64,000 nt of DNA from Pseudoscleropodium purum (GCA_963969395.1 OZ017795.1:34453063-34517062); one strand, 5' to 3'; counted from the first letter of the stretch, positions 24,801-38,170 are shown. The notes: a model not told the origin generated them from the sequence alone. Numbers and translations are program-made.

Positions 24801-25329
24801 CAAAAAACAAAAGAAGAAACAAGAGTTAAAGAGCAACAAAAAACCAAGAAGATGAAGCAAATGATGTGGCAGCTAGGGTTTTAAAACCCTAAAAATTGAC
24901 GGCTAGGATTTCAAGATCCCCAAAAAACAATGGCTAGGATTTCACAATTTTGAGCAATAATTTATTTACATTTTTTTAGGCTACCCAAAAAAACACCTTA
25001 TATGTTTTATATTATCAACAACTATATCCTTGCATTTCCTTCCTTTTGGTTTAATAATTATAGGTACAACCCCTATGATATAGATTTGAATGCTAATGTA
25101 AGTGTATTCAAAAGATTACAAATGAGCATTTGAGCATTTGAGCATCATGTATAATATTATATTCTTTTAGTTTTTGTTGGATAATGTTGGCAATTGAAGA
25201 TACGATCATACATTCTCTCAGCAAGTATTTGGTGGATATTATATGAATAAACTATGAATATTTAAAGGATCAATTTAAGGTGTTTATTTAAAATCAACAC
25301 TCTTATATTGGGATAGTGTACATTTAATA
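24801..25329. other. AT-rich spacer before the 221 bp MITE
   Basis: Nothing recognisable was seen other than a GCTAGGATTTCAAGAT-like motif repeated two or three times around 24870-24950. Confidence 0.4.
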
Positions 25330-25337
25330 CACAAACT

Positions 25338-25558
25338 TAGGGTTGACAAATCAGTACGTTCGCCCCAAAATAGCGTCCGTAACCCGGACGTCTATCCTCA
25401 CGGACGCCAACGGACGTAACGTCCCTCCCGCCGTCGGAAGGCGGACATGGCGGTCCCAATAGACGCTGCGTTCGCTGGGACCGCAAATGTCAACGGACGC
25501 TGCGAACACAGCGTCCACGTCTGGACGTCCCGGACGTCCGACCGTCTTGTCAACCCTG
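25338..25558. mobile_element. 221 bp non-autonomous derivative of the kinase-carrying hAT family
   Basis: The element starts TAGGGTTGAC and ends GTCAACCCTG. It is flanked by a perfect 8 bp duplication CACAAACT (25330-25337 and 25559-25566). Its left part resembles the transposase-side end of the large elements (GTCCGCCCCAAAATA-like) and its right part resembles the kinase-side end (GGACCGCGAATGTCA-like). It is therefore an internal-deletion derivative that keeps just the two ends. It has no coding capacity and would depend on transposase in trans. Confidence 0.92.
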
Positions 25559-25566
25559 CACAAACT

Positions 25567-27937
25567 AGATGGGTTTGTTTTAGTAATACAATCAAAATTA
25601 GGTGTAATTATCTAGCATGGACCTTACAAATAAAAGGAAAATTGTGCTCACCTCATCCCTACTACATGTTGGATTGTTATATTATGGATTTCTTCCTATG
25701 GATATAATAAAACCAAACTAAAGTCTACAAATTAATTTTGGCTCCACCTACTTGGTAGACTAATCCAATTCTATTCACTATTCAATTCTATCATCCTATT
25801 TTGGCTCTAATTGAATTAAAAAAAACATTTAAACAATCTGATCTTTTTCTCACAAAGTCAAAACATTAATGCCAAGAAAGGGTAAAGTGGGGTAATTGCA
25901 AGAAAAAACGTGCACTTTCTATCGTGTTTTGGTCAAATCTACATTTCTACTCCAAAGTCTTCTAAGTACTACATAGCAAAACAATCTTAGTCATTGATTG
26001 AAGAAATCAACAGTTAAAAAAATTGCTGCAATAACTATGGAATACTTGAAGTATTGAAACAATGCTATTAGGAAAAAAAAAGATTGTCATAAAAAATAAA
26101 AACAATGAGGTATAAATTAATAGAAAAAATAGAAATCCATGAACAAAAAAACTAAAAATTGGCCATCTGAGAGGACTTGATGGTGATCCAATTTCACCAA
26201 AAAATAAAGTTGACATCATCTTCAATGTTTAGAAGTGTTTATTTGCATAGACCAAGAAAGCGTAAATTAATATATTTATGAATGTCCCCTGGTAGGTATA
26301 CACCTACCTAGTTTGGAAATAGACTACCAAAATTTCATCTTTAGATCATTCAATTTGGATACTCCAAACATAGTGATAATTCCTTAATTTCAAAGTCTCA
26401 CAAATTAACAAAATTGAATTTTAAATATAAAATGTTTTTTTCTAATTTCTAAAAAATAAGGAATCTAATTATTATCAAGTTAGACATCTCCAATAGAAAT
26501 TTCAAGTTCTTAGGACTTGGGATTCAAAAGTTATATTGAAAGACAACAATGTCACTTCAATTATGATGGAGAATAAGACTAATGTTTTTTGCAATAACCC
26601 CATGTCAAATCTTTATTGGTGAGTATTTTAAGTGTCATTCCATAGATGGAAAGGTAGTTATGGGTTGTTTATGGGACATTTATGACTCCATCCTATGGGT
26701 AGCTTTATAATATCAAAGTAGACCAATTTAGAAATTCTTAGAAATTACAATTTTAATTGAAAAATTAGAATTCTACTTGGATTTGACTTATGAGTTAAAC
26801 ACACTCCTCTAAAAAATGTGTCCCAAATGGAAATTGATAGATCATTGAGAATTTGGAGGAAGTGAACAACTACTTGCAAGTCCCTTGAGTTTATAATTTA
26901 AAACTAAGACTTTCAAGCATTTCAATGGATTTGAGGTTGCGCAATCTATTGAAACCTTGAATTGAATCATTAAATATGAAAATGTATAAGCAATACAAAA
27001 ATGAGTCTCATCTTGCTCTAATTGTAGTGGGAAACTCAATGTCTTCGATTGCACAAAGCTCTACCTTCACTTTACTTATTAATTTAATGAAATCTTGCCA
27101 TATAAGATAAAATAATGTGCTCTAAAAATACTTCACAAGTTGTGCAAAAACATAAATTATGGCCACTTGCAACCTTCCTTGTGCATCCAAAGGTTATACA
27201 AGAAAACAATTCTTGAACTTAAAGTTTTTTTTTCATTCAAGTAGGACATGAACCTCTACAAGGTATGAGCGCACATAATCAATATTGCCCCAAATGTGCC
27301 CCCTACATTTGGACCAAAAAAGATCACAAAACACTACAATAATATTGATTACACATGATGTATATAATTAAAACAAGTTTATGAGTGACTATTGTTGGTT
27401 TAGCCTTCAACATGCTCAAAATTTCATGAAATTCAACCACTTTGATACGTATAGGCTCAATAATTGAAATGAAAAAATAGACTTCGGTGTCGGCAATTGC
27501 AACAAAAACTATCTTGCACAAGACATGCTTATAGAAAAACATTCTTGAATAAGTGAACGCAAGTGATGATTTCATCTTGTTATAAAATAAAATCAATTGT
27601 ACGAAGCAACAAAATGGAGTAGAATTAGTGAAAGCATGTTCTAACTTAGTCTCTATTCACCATGATACAAGAAGAAAGAGGTTCCATTCACTACATAGTC
27701 AAAACCTTTCCCACACCAACCTTGAAACTTGCACCATGTACAAGTTTGCACATTTATTTGAAGATAAGTTGAAAATCAATTGCCATAAATCAAACGTCAT
27801 ACTGATGAATTCTTTTCACATTAAACAAAAATCAAAGCTAACATGTGTGGTCAATGAAGCCTCAAATGCATTGTAAGGTTCAAGGAATCTCAACCTTACT
27901 TGGTTAGGTCGTAGGCTTATAAATTTTGATAGATTTT
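25567..27937. other. AT-rich spacer, no supported gene
   Basis: About 2.4 kb with only short frames and no recognisable domain. Confidence 0.4.
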
Positions 27938-28545
27938 TTTCATGGCCATGGATTTTTCCTTCCATCAAAGGGCTATGGTGTCGTCCTTGTACATCACCTC
28001 GTCACACCATCGTCCCCAGGTTTTCAACTTCTGGTTCTTCGTCTATGTATACAAGCTTCCACTTATACATGGCACTCCGATTGGAACCACATTCCAAAAT
28101 AGTTCCCCCATTGAAGACTTGATGTCCTTCCAAAATTTGACTATACCGCAGGCACCAACACTCCACTCCACAATTGGCTCATGGCAAGCCAGGAAGCTCA
28201 CCAACAACCATCAAAACTTAATTGATTCATCAAGGAAGAGGAACAAATAAATAGCCACCCCAATAAAAATGGCCACCATAGAAAGACTTAAAAGAAAAGA
28301 TGCTACACCAAACCACAACACCGAGAAGTAGAAGAAAGTAGTCAACAAGTAAAGCATCCGAAATACTAATCCACTAATAATGACAAGCATCACATGGAGC
28401 ACACTCCACAAGAAAACTCCTAGCAGGATTAGAAGCCACAAGTTCGCTAGAAGGCCAAAATAAAGACGGTTGTAGAGAGTGCGATTGTATAGGGCAAGTG
28501 TGTCTATACAAACAAGAATCTCACACTCCATGGCCAGATTTGTCC
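27938..28545 (-). pseudogene. Decayed membrane-protein gene, copy C
   Basis: On -, a start near 28531 gives MECEILVCIDTLALYNRTLY and runs about 106 codons through a hydrophobic stretch containing LLILLGVFLWSVLHVMLVII and LYLLTTFFYFSVLWFG, likely membrane helices, before a stop. Fragments matching the C-terminal part of copies A and B continue to about 27940. It is the best preserved copy over the hydrophobic part. The upstream region seen in copies A and B is not directly attached here. Confidence 0.5.
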
Positions 28546-28835
28546 ATTTCTATTGCCATTCATTACAGGACAATCCATTCTTGTTAGATTAATAACTTGA
28601 ACAATTCATTAGGTTCTTATATATTCTATTGTTATTGCAATATCTTGGTGTAAGGATGTGTTAACAAATTCATTAATCCACCTCCATATGTCATCCAACT
28701 TATTTGGTTGTTTGTATATATGTATTGACTCTACTTTGGTAATGTGTCTTTTATTCAATTGAACTTATGTATCATCTATATTTGTCTAAGTTGTATTTGT
28801 TATGTATCTGAGTCCTTCTCTTGGTATCGTATTCA

Positions 28836-29550
28836 CAATGGAGTACTCTCCACATGGTAATTCTTAATAAATTCAAAAGCCATGAGCTCACTAGAAGACA
28901 AAAACAAAGATAAGTGTAGAAGTTGGGATTGAACAGGGTAGACAAGTCTACACAGATAAGAATCTCACACTCCTTAGTATACTCGTTGGAGTAGCAATTC
29001 ATGGTCATTGGCATACCAAAACTATTAGAAGATTTTGGGGGCATCTAGATGCCTGCGAGTTATCATAGCCTACAAACATAGGAAACAGGTTCATCGTAGC
29101 GGTCTGACATGGCTGAGCCCCTACCACATCATTGACGAAATTTTTTTTTAAATTTTTTTTTGCATTTGAAGACTAATTTTTTTTTTTTTTATGAAAAAAA
29201 AAATTCTGACAACGGGCCATTCCCCTCACTGTGGAGAATGACTATAGGGGAACAGGCCCGAAACAGGCTTTTGGACCCTCCAAAACTCTTCTAATGTCTA
29301 ATCCGATTTGACTATTGGTCTATCGATCTTCAAATTCTTCCCTAGCTATCAACAATTGTTGGCACAAATGAGATGTTGTAACTAGAATGCCAACTCCTAC
29401 CCAAACTAGAATTGGCATGAGTGAGTTGAAGATTGTACTTCAAATTAAAAAGCCTTGACTTGGAATCAAATCAAAAGAGTTTTGCTACAATTGCTATCCA
29501 TGATCAGAGATACATGAGGAGAGGATTGTGAAAGTTAGTGAACAACCTCA
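28836..29550 (-). pseudogene. Decayed membrane-protein gene, copy D, split by a MITE-like insert
   Basis: On -, a start near 29001 gives MTMNCYSNEYTKECEILICV and about 60 more codons that match the N-terminal part of the other copies, ending within the first hydrophobic segment. The upstream part (29296-29550) matches 17100-17240 and 18730-18880. Between them, 29024-29295 is an insert absent from copies A and B. Only the N-terminal third of the gene is present. Confidence 0.48.
29024..29295. mobile_element. 272 bp MITE-like insert with long imperfect terminal inverted repeats
   Basis: The start ATTAGAAGATTTTGGGGGC is an imperfect inverted match to the end, which reads GTCCAAAACTCTTCTAAT-like on the opposite strand. 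The inverted match continues inwards to a shared GCCTG. Comparison with membrane-gene copy B supports an insertion at this point. The centre has runs of T and A (29140-29210) and a palindrome-like GGGCCATTCCCC...GGGGAACAGGCCC. The target duplication is not clear, so I do not assign a superfamily. Confidence 0.6.
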
Positions 29551-31227
29551 AACAATATCCCTTGCTTTGTATGCTCTTTTCATTCAACCAAGTATAAGTG
29601 GGAATTCTTTTACTCTTCACAAATTAAATCATATATCTTCTATAAGTTGTAAAGTTTTTAATTTTTATAATGAAAATTTTGAAATTATAGTGATTTTTCA
29701 AGTGAGAATGAAGAAAATTCATATACAATACAATATATAGTTGAAAATTCTGAAATTTTGTATTACATTGTATATTATAGTGTGGAACACCGTGGTGCAA
29801 TTCGAAATTTAGTGTCTTTAGAAATTTAGTAAACAGCAATCCTAGGACCAAAGTTCAAATAGTTGTAAATAGTATAATTTTGTAAAAATTTCGAAATTTC
29901 AAGTTAGGATAAAAATTAGACTTATTTAAGTTTATTTCATTCATTGAGATCAATCAATTTAGATAAGATCAACTTTTAGGCTACAATTCAGATTTCAAGC
30001 AAGGAAGCGCAAGTTGCCCAAATATACTAAGAAAGCATCTTTGAGGATCCATTTTTGACATCTTCTTTCACAAAAAAGTCAGCAACACTTAAATGAGGGA
30101 ATTTCGACCAAATTCTCATGTAAATACATTCAAAATACTCACAAAAAAAATTGGATGAAAAAGTGTAAGTCTCCATCATGTTTTATTCACTTGAGATCAT
30201 CCAAGTGCATTAGAATGAAAAGAAGGCCATGAAAGGGGCTATTCCCCATTTCCCCATGCTACAAACTAGCGTAGTGTTGACAAAAATATTACATGATAAA
30301 AAAATATGTTTTTTTAAATATATTGAAAACTAATTAAATTAAATTTTTTGACCTTAGATTTTTGAATTTTCAAAGTTCCCATACATTTGAGCATAAATTT
30401 TTTTCTAATTTTCTAATTTTATTTCAATAAACAATCTAGCACAATTAAGGCTTTATAATACCCATACATTTCACATTTGAGTATTTGACCATTAATGGGC
30501 AAGCATCCCTTGCAATCTACAAAAGTTAATTTATAAATCTACTATTGCCAAAGTAGAAGCCTTTGTCCTTGTTGCACTTAATTTCAAGCACTTGCACACA
30601 TGTATATTTCTAGCTAGCATATTATTACCAAAATCTTACCTCATTTGGGTAGTGTCTATTATTACACATTTACATTAAAAAAAAATAGGAAAAATCACTA
30701 GAAATGTCTCCAAAAAATATAAAATTTGTCATACTTTGAATGAAGTTTACTAATACTAGATACTATTGTGCATGAAAATTTGCATACATAATTGATAGGT
30801 GTTCAAAAATTTGATGATTGTTTAATTTAACCTACCTATTCAACAAAGTGTAGGACGTCAAATGACTAAGAAGAAAAGTCAAAATTAAATAATATTTGTG
30901 CAAACCACTTATAATAATTCAACTACAAATGAACATTCATACCATTTACAAAGCTTTTGTACACCATCTATCATTTATTTTGTTGGTTTACAAAAAATAA
31001 GTATTAAAATATTATTCCAACTTCTGCCTTTGGATTTTGATTTTTGACCAATTACCTATGATGCTAAATTGCTATGACTAAGTGATCTTGAACTTTCTTC
31101 TCCACACGGCTTAGGCATTTTTTTGACATAATCTCTATTTAGTTGACATTTCATAGTCCTTAATCCACAACTTACAACAAGGGTACTTTAGATGTATAGG
31201 GCCTAATATTTAACCCTTTAACGTCTC
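29551..31227. other. AT-rich spacer, no supported gene
   Basis: No supported gene or RNA. A/T runs and short frames only. Confidence 0.4.
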
Positions 31228-31380
31228 AATCTTCTATTTATTTTTTGCACATTTATGTTCATATCTTTTTACAAAAACACCATTTAGTCATTTATTACAA
31301 TTTTATGAAGTTAGTCATTAAAGAAGGTTGTCTTTTTAAGATTCAAATATTACATTGGATGAATGAGAAGCTAGCATTAG
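31228..31380. repeat. Dispersed repeat just outside the right hAT copy
   Basis: This aligns by eye with the hAT-internal segment 41720-41870 (inverse of 4105-4270), sharing TTTTTGCACATTT, TCATATCTTT, AAAGAAGGYTRTCTTTTT and GAATGAGAAGYTAG. Like 20930-21190, it shows that part of the hAT interior is a host repeat. Confidence 0.55.
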
Positions 31381-31448
31381 AGGATTTTTTTGGGGGGGAG
31401 GGCGGGGAAGCCCATTCCAAGCTAGTGCGTTGGGAACTTCCCCCTTGC

Positions 31449-31590
31449 TAGGGTTGACGAATCTCTACGTCCGCCCCAAAATAACGTCCGTTTTCCGGAT
31501 GTCCAGACGCACGGACACTAGCGGACGCAGCGTCCCTCCCGCCGTTGGAAGGCGGACGCACGGGGCGGGGCGGCCGGACGGGGCGGCTTA
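31449..31590. repeat. Terminal GC-rich block, transposase end, right copy
   Basis: The terminal repeat is followed by about 130 bp of CGTCCG, GGACGC and GGGGCGG words. This end has more GGCGGGGCGG units than the left copy. Confidence 0.75.
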
Positions 31591-34500
31591 GAAAACCCAT
31601 TTTGGGTTTTGGGTTTTGATTGTTTTCACCAATGAGAGATTGAGAGTGAAGTCATTTTGATTTTGATTTTTCTTATATTGCAATTGCGATTCAATAAAGT
31701 TGTATATCACTATTTATGTAAAAGCTAAAATATGAAATATATTTTTAATTTTTTTTGTTGAATTTCATTTTGATTTAGAAACAAAATCACTTTAAAATCC
31801 AACGAGATGTATATCATCAATAAACAAACAATTTTATAATAAAATGATTGAAGAAACCATTGTCATTTGTCAACATGAGCTCCATATATTATGAGCAACT
31901 AAACAATCAAACATCTAAATTCACATCTCCACAATTTCTATGGACGCCAATCCACATCTCTTCTAACCTCAGCCCTACTACTCTCTCCTGCAGCTCTCCG
32001 TTCAAAATCTTCATTATTGGAGTCATCTTCATTGTCGGAGTCATCTTCATTGTTGGAATCAAGTATCGTTGTCTCCTTCAAGTCTTCTCTCGAAGTAGAT
32101 TTACTCCCTTCTTTCGAATTTAATTTTTCTTTTTTTACTTTGACAAAACGATTAAAGGCTTTTTGAATAGGAACCTTTCTTTTCTTTCTATTTGACAAAG
32201 TAGCAACATTTTTATCAAAAGGGGTCCTATTCTTCACTAGAGAGATAGCAAAAGGTTGCATTTCTCTTTTCGCTTTCACCTTACTCGATTCTTGAACCAT
32301 CAATCTCAATGTAGGGTCGACATGTCCATGAACGGTTATTTCCACTTTGGCTTTCTTTTGAAATAATAGAGTGCCGTTTGTTGATTTAATCGGTTCTTGC
32401 GCCATTCCTTTTGCTAAAATGCGAGCACGCAAAGATGCCAATGGCATCCGATCACTATCCGTATCACTTAGGCTTATAAGTGATGACGCTACTTTCCGTA
32501 GATTACCGCCTGTAGAAATTTCTTTGGAAATGTTCATTAGACGTTTTCCATATCCAAAGCTTTGAGAATCATTCAATCATGTGCTAACAAACTTCAACGG
32601 TATTGGTGGAAGAGCACTAGATCTCGATACTTCAAAAATTAACTTCATTGGCTCTTTTCCTTTATCACTCTTCACAATTGCCGAATTTGTGACTGCCATC
32701 CCAAGTGAATCATTATTTTTTTGTACCGCAATATTTGGTTTCCCCTCATCACCACTATTGTTGCCCACATCTTTTGGAACGTCCACCTCCATGATCGCAT
32801 CTTCTCTTTTGTCGTTTCCTTGCACTACATTTAATGCCACAGATGGAGATTGAGAAATTAAAACTTCTTCATTTCTCCCATCATCACCAATAGCATTCTC
32901 ATTGATTTTCACCTCTTTGGTAATAGCGTTTGCCTTTTCCGATAGAATGTTTTCGCTATTCAAGTATCCTGTTCTATTGCAATATGCAGCTAAAAAAGGT
33001 AGATTCTCCTCTCTCCCTACATTGTCCTCGTCTTCACAAAAGGTATATGCATCGTTTGCATTGTCGGGAACGACATCCTTGCGGTTTAGATGATAATCAT
33101 GCGTATCATTCACCAAATTGGGAAAGTCTTGCATAACGTCTTCATCTCCCTATGCTGTCGCACAATTGAAGTCATCTCCGCCATCTACAGTTGAAAGGGC
33201 CCTTTCCAAATCCTCGTCATCATCGTCTTCTAACGTCGGCCTATCTGAATCCTCTGATTCCATCGAATCCACATTATCATTATACCATTTTTTTTCATCT
33301 TTTTCCTTCGATGCGTTTAATACTTTGGAATTGGTATACACGTACACCAAATCCGCTGCTCTCTCCAGCTTCAATTTATTTCGAGATTTGTTGTGAACAA
33401 AAGAATAGTTGCTCCAATTTCGTTCACATGAAGATGATGACACTGGTTGAGCCAATATCCTCTTCGCTAATGGAGCTATAAACTTGTCACATGCACCTTC
33501 AAAATCCCACCAAGCATGTGCGGACAACATTTGATCTCCCGGATTCAACATATTGTGGAATGGAGGTTCTTTGTGTCGAAAAGCCACAAATTCCTTCACC
33601 ACTGCTGCATATTCATCCGGTTTACATATTCTCTTCAAAACTTTCTTACGCCCTGACATTGCATCTATGTCATCCGCTAACTCTTTGTCATGAAGAAGGT
33701 ATGGATTCAAAAGAGCTGCGGCTGATTGAAGATCGTTGTCTACCATTCTTCTTTGGGCATAAAAAGACTGTACCAATGGAATTGCAAGTTCTTCTAGCAA
33801 ACAACATGGTGGACTTTGTAATCTATTCACGTGCTTCTCTAACTTCCTCATGATATGCAACACCTTCCCCATGCATGGTGATTTTGAATCCAAATTGCGG
33901 AGTGCACATATGATTGGTTCAACCATCTCCACATAATTGATGGACCGATTCCAAAAATGGTCATCAAGAACAATTTTCTTCACCGCTAAAGCCAAGTCTT
34001 TTGGTTGGACTTTGGCTCCACGTTTCTTTTTGAGAGTATGTATATACTCAACCCATTGCGGATCTACCAACATTTGTTCCAATGCTCCTCTCAATTTTGT
34101 CAAACGTTCCATCATGATAAATTTAGAGGCAAACCTTGTATCCCCAGGCATCAAGAGACCAAGATTTGGCGAATACTTTCGCAATAGAGCTAGCGGCATA
34201 TGTCTCTTCCTGATAAATTTAGCTACAAGAACTCCTTTATCCAATTTGGAAGCAATCCATTTCTGTGCAGCCCAATCCTTCAACAACAAATTCAATGCAT
34301 GTACCACGCACCCTTGGTAAAAAATATGAGGATATTTTGCAGATATTACATCCCATGCGGACGGATTCACGAAAGCATTATCCGTAGTTATTAACACGAC
34401 GTTCTTGGACCCCACTTGTTCAATGAACTTTTCCAACATAGCTATCAAGTACTCCGCATTTTTTTCACAACCACTTGTATCCACAGATCCAAAAAATTCT

Positions 34501-36170
34501 TCACCTGCAGATGATACAAGCATGGCATTGATGAGAGGTCGATTAGTCACCGAGTTCCATCCATCAATGAACAATGTTGCTCCAAATTTTCGAATGCTAT
34601 CTTCAGTCCGTGCATTCAACTGTATCTGAATGTTGGTCTTCGCCTCATTCAACAATTTGTACCGAAGGTCGTGGTATGAGGGAGGAATGTATGGCCTACC
34701 AAACGCAGCCGTTTTCTTCACTGCTTCTTTAAAAGCTGGATTTCGAGCCACGGAAAATGGTATGTTCGCCGAATAAAAAAAATTTGCCTACACTGAATGT
34801 AATTTGCGTCTATGACCTTCTTCAAACCCATTCACTAAGCTCCCTTGCCTCTGAGGTCTAGAACTTGATGCCCTCGGGGTTTCACATTCACCACAAGCTT
34901 CCGTACTCAAAGTCATTTCAGTTGTGGCACATACCATTGATACCAATTCTTTGGACGCTGGACAAGAATCTTCCTGGTCAGAATGCGACACAGCCTTTCC
35001 GGCCGAAAACTCTTGAACATCTGAAGGGCCAGGGTTGCCATCCACATTGTCCAATACAACGCGTTTTGGAAAAACTCCTTCGCAATGCCGAAATAAATCT
35101 CGAACTACCATTGATAATCGTGGACAAAGGCTCACCCCTTTATCACGTTGTCGCAGCACAGGGCAGGTCAATTCCCCATTATACTCACAAAAATCGTTCT
35201 AGAGTATAATTAAGTGACTCTAAAGATCGAACCCACAAGATCCTGTGAAGTATCTAGCTCTATTAAGCAATTAAGCTCAGTCAGTATCCCAATCTTACTT
35301 TCCGGTCCTAGATATAGAACCAGAAATACCACCACACCGGATAACTATAGACCGGATTACTCCTTCTTCCGATCCTACTAACTATCCGGTCTGTACAAAT
35401 ATCCAAATTCCAGGGTCTTACAACTTCCGGTCCTGGAAATCCGTCCTGACCAATCCGGTCCGGATGGTCATCATATCTCCGTAATCCTATCTAGTTTGGT
35501 TTTGCCTCTGTTTTACCATCAGAGGGGTCGCCGCTTACATTTGAGAGTGGTAGGCCCACCACTCCTTCCGTGACTTATAGTGGCTCAAGACCCACTGTCC
35601 TACTTCCTAAACTCCTAAGCTAATCCGGATCCGGTTTGGTCCTTCACAACAACCCAGATAGCAATCCGGGTTGTAGGTCACACAAAGACCCCACACTCGA
35701 CCCTCTCATACTACAACGACCTTGATGCTACTTCCGATCCGTGCGAAGATAGGTGGTTACAAGTGTACCCGTCCATTCCAACATTGACTAAAGCTCTTCC
35801 GTTTGCTAACTAAGGCGGTAAGACCTCACAGGAGATCGGACACTCGACCGGATTTCCCACCCGGGAGTTCTAGCGCAGTTAAAGAATCCCTCCCTACCCG
35901 CCTAGCCTAACAACGGCTTTCTCACCCGGAATCTCAAACTCTAGACGTGCTGAGGAACTAAGTTCACTCCCAACTCTTCGATACCTACTCACATGCACCT
36001 AGGATCGGAAAAGAAACACCAAGGGGAGAAATCACTCGCAAACCGGCTCGTACTATCCTAACTCCACATCATACAATCCTGTCGCGCTGGAGAGAGACAC
36101 ACAATGAGGAGAAGAGAAAGGTACAAGAAGTTTGCAAAATGAAAAACTCCCAGTTCCCATCGCAGGAACC

Positions 36171-36182
36171 GATTTATATACA
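36171..36182 (-). promoter_or_regulatory. Second TATA box within the TG...CA element, copy 1
   Basis: On -, TGTATATAAATC lies just past the end of the ORF and about 1 kb before the TG...CA edge at 35149. In an LTR this is where a U3 promoter for the retroelement transcript would sit. Copy 2 has it near 59588-59599. Confidence 0.45.
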
Positions 36183-36331
36183 AAGGGTAAAAACCCTAAA
36201 AGCACAAAAAGGAGCGGAAAACCCGTGGGGGTCCGCCGCCACCCTAATCTAACTTCCGGTCTAACCTAATACTGTTGAGCCGGATCCGGATCTGGATCCG
36301 CTCCTACTCCTAACTGAAATCAAAATCCTAT

Positions 36332-37991
36332 CTACTCTACAACCCTAGATCCTATTGTCGGGCTTCCGATCTCTAGAACCAGCGCCTCGAAGACTTCACT
36401 CAAGTTCCGGTTCCGTTCCCCCTCCACAGGGTTAGATCCGGGTGAAGACTCCAGGTCGATTGTAACGTCCGGTCTCGTGCCCGGAGTCTCAGCCCGTGTA
36501 GACTTCTTGGACTCGGGAGTCCAATCCTTCTTATCCTTCGAAATGGTCGCGTCCGGAAAGATATCCGGCAGCGAGATGTCCGAAAGATGTATTCCCTTGG
36601 AGCACGTCGCTCCAGTCAGCTTCCGGCTGCTTTCCTCAATCCGGTCCGCAGCTTTCCGCCCCTCCACCATCGCCGTCTCCACCTGCTCAGCGAAGTCGTT
36701 GAGAATCCGGACCATCCGGAAACCGGATAGTTTCTTCTCTTCGTGGATCTTCTCGTCGAAGAGCTTCGCTTTGGCGGCGGCCGTTCCGGGGTCTCCCAGG
36801 GTGGCCTTGATTTGCTCGGCTATCTTCGGAGTCTCCTCCGCCATCTCCCTGGTGGCCGTCACATCTTCCCGATAGGCAAAGAGAGTTGCCTTTAGGGTGT
36901 CCACCTCCTCCTGCAACCGGCGGATCTCCGCTTCCTGTTTCCGGGTCTCTTCCGGATTGGTGATGCACTCCGCCACCTGTTCCGCCAACTTGCTGTCCGG
37001 TGGCGCATCTACCAACTTTCCGATCGCCGAAAGCGTCCTGTGCTTGACCTCCCAATCCGCCCTGATGTTGCAGAGGAGGTTGATAAGACCGTTGAACGGA
37101 TCTTACATTTCCGGGTCTTCCCCGGAAATGGTCTTCTCGGCTTCCGGTTTCTCTTCCGGGGCCGGTCTGTCGTGACCGGGAGGCGTCCCGCGCTTGTTTG
37201 GAGGTGTCAACTTCTGTCGCTTGATGGGCGGCATCGACTCCTCCTCTTCCTCGCTCGACTCCCGGTCTGAACCAGAATCGGACTCGGCCTCGTCATCCGT
37301 TTCCGATTCCCCATACTTCAGGAGGACTTCTTGAGTCCTCCACACCTTCTCCTCCGCGTCGGTGAGGACTTGGTGTTCCCGATAGAGGTGGAAGAGGTAA
37401 GGGCACACTGGAGTGGCCCTCTTCTTTCCAACTCTACTAACGAGCTGGGCCACGAGATCGGAAATGATCCGTGCCTAGTCCACTTTCCGGGTACCACTAA
37501 GGGCACCGAAAATCGTGTTGCCCAGGGTGATCGTCACCCTAGTCGGCTTTTCCGGGTGAAGGACCGGAACCAAGAACTGCAGGAGCCGACGGTGTCGGTC
37601 ATCCACACAATCCTCGACCGCGTATCCGTCCTTCGGGTTGACGGCTCCCTGGAACTTGCCTCGGACAAACTCATCCTTCCGGTTTGCCATTCCTAACCCT
37701 CCTGCCCGGAAACCGTAAACACCTCTCCACATTCCCTCGTTCCAGCGGATGGAAGTTCCTCTCACGGTATTGTCAAACTGGTTGGACAGCTTTCCGAGGA
37801 GCTCCTTGACCATTCTCTCCTCCCTAAAACCCCAGGGTTTCTCGGCAAACCCTAGGCAACCCATAGAGGTGAGATCCTCCATGAGTTGAGACTTTTCCGG
37901 CTCTGTGGAGGGAATAACCGGAATGACTTTCCGGAGCTTCACCTCGCCTCCAGAGGGACTCGCTGGTTTAGACCTACTGTCGCGGAGGCAT
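36332..37991 (-). pseudogene. ORF of the TG...CA element, copy 1: plant transposon-type protein with coiled coil
   Basis: On -, one frame spans about 38002-36332 and is broken by TAG 37475-37477 and TAA 37103-37105; both stops are also present in copy 2. The ATG at 37991 is out of frame in this copy. The N-terminal part contains KELLGKLSNQF, VRGTSIRWNEG and LQFLVPVLHP, with the layout of the putative plant transposon protein domain (Transposase_32-like, gag-associated in plant retroelements). The TAG falls where a Trp would fit. Next comes an acidic serine-rich stretch followed by a basic PPIKRQK-type segment, possibly nuclear targeting. The last 227 codons form a charged, probably coiled-coil region (EIRRLQEEVDTLKATLFAYR). 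The family call rests on pattern likeness only. Confidence 0.55.
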
Positions 37992-38149
37992 TCCCACTCC
38001 AATCTACCTCACTCTCTCCTAGCCGCACGTCCCGTTCCTCACGTTCTCTCTCCGATCTCAACCGGAATCGAAACAAACAGCACACAAACGCAAAAACTCA
38101 ACCGCGCGCTCTCAAAGTCGAGTTTCTAAAAGGGGGTGCAACAGTGAAA

Positions 38150-38170
38150 GCTCCTCCTTATATAGTCTCT
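38150..38170 (-). promoter_or_regulatory. TATA box upstream of the TG...CA element ORF, copy 1
   Basis: On -, GACTATATAAGGAGG lies about 165 bp upstream of the ATG at 37991. The same box occurs in copy 2 near 61572-61585. The spacing suits a core promoter for the internal ORF, separate from the second TATA-like box near 36176. Confidence 0.5.

Noticed and set aside
36477..36875. 132-codon frame on + inside the TG...CA element
   Set aside because: Shadow of the coiled-coil ORF on -, which has the better composition. The identical frame in copy 2 reflects the repeat.
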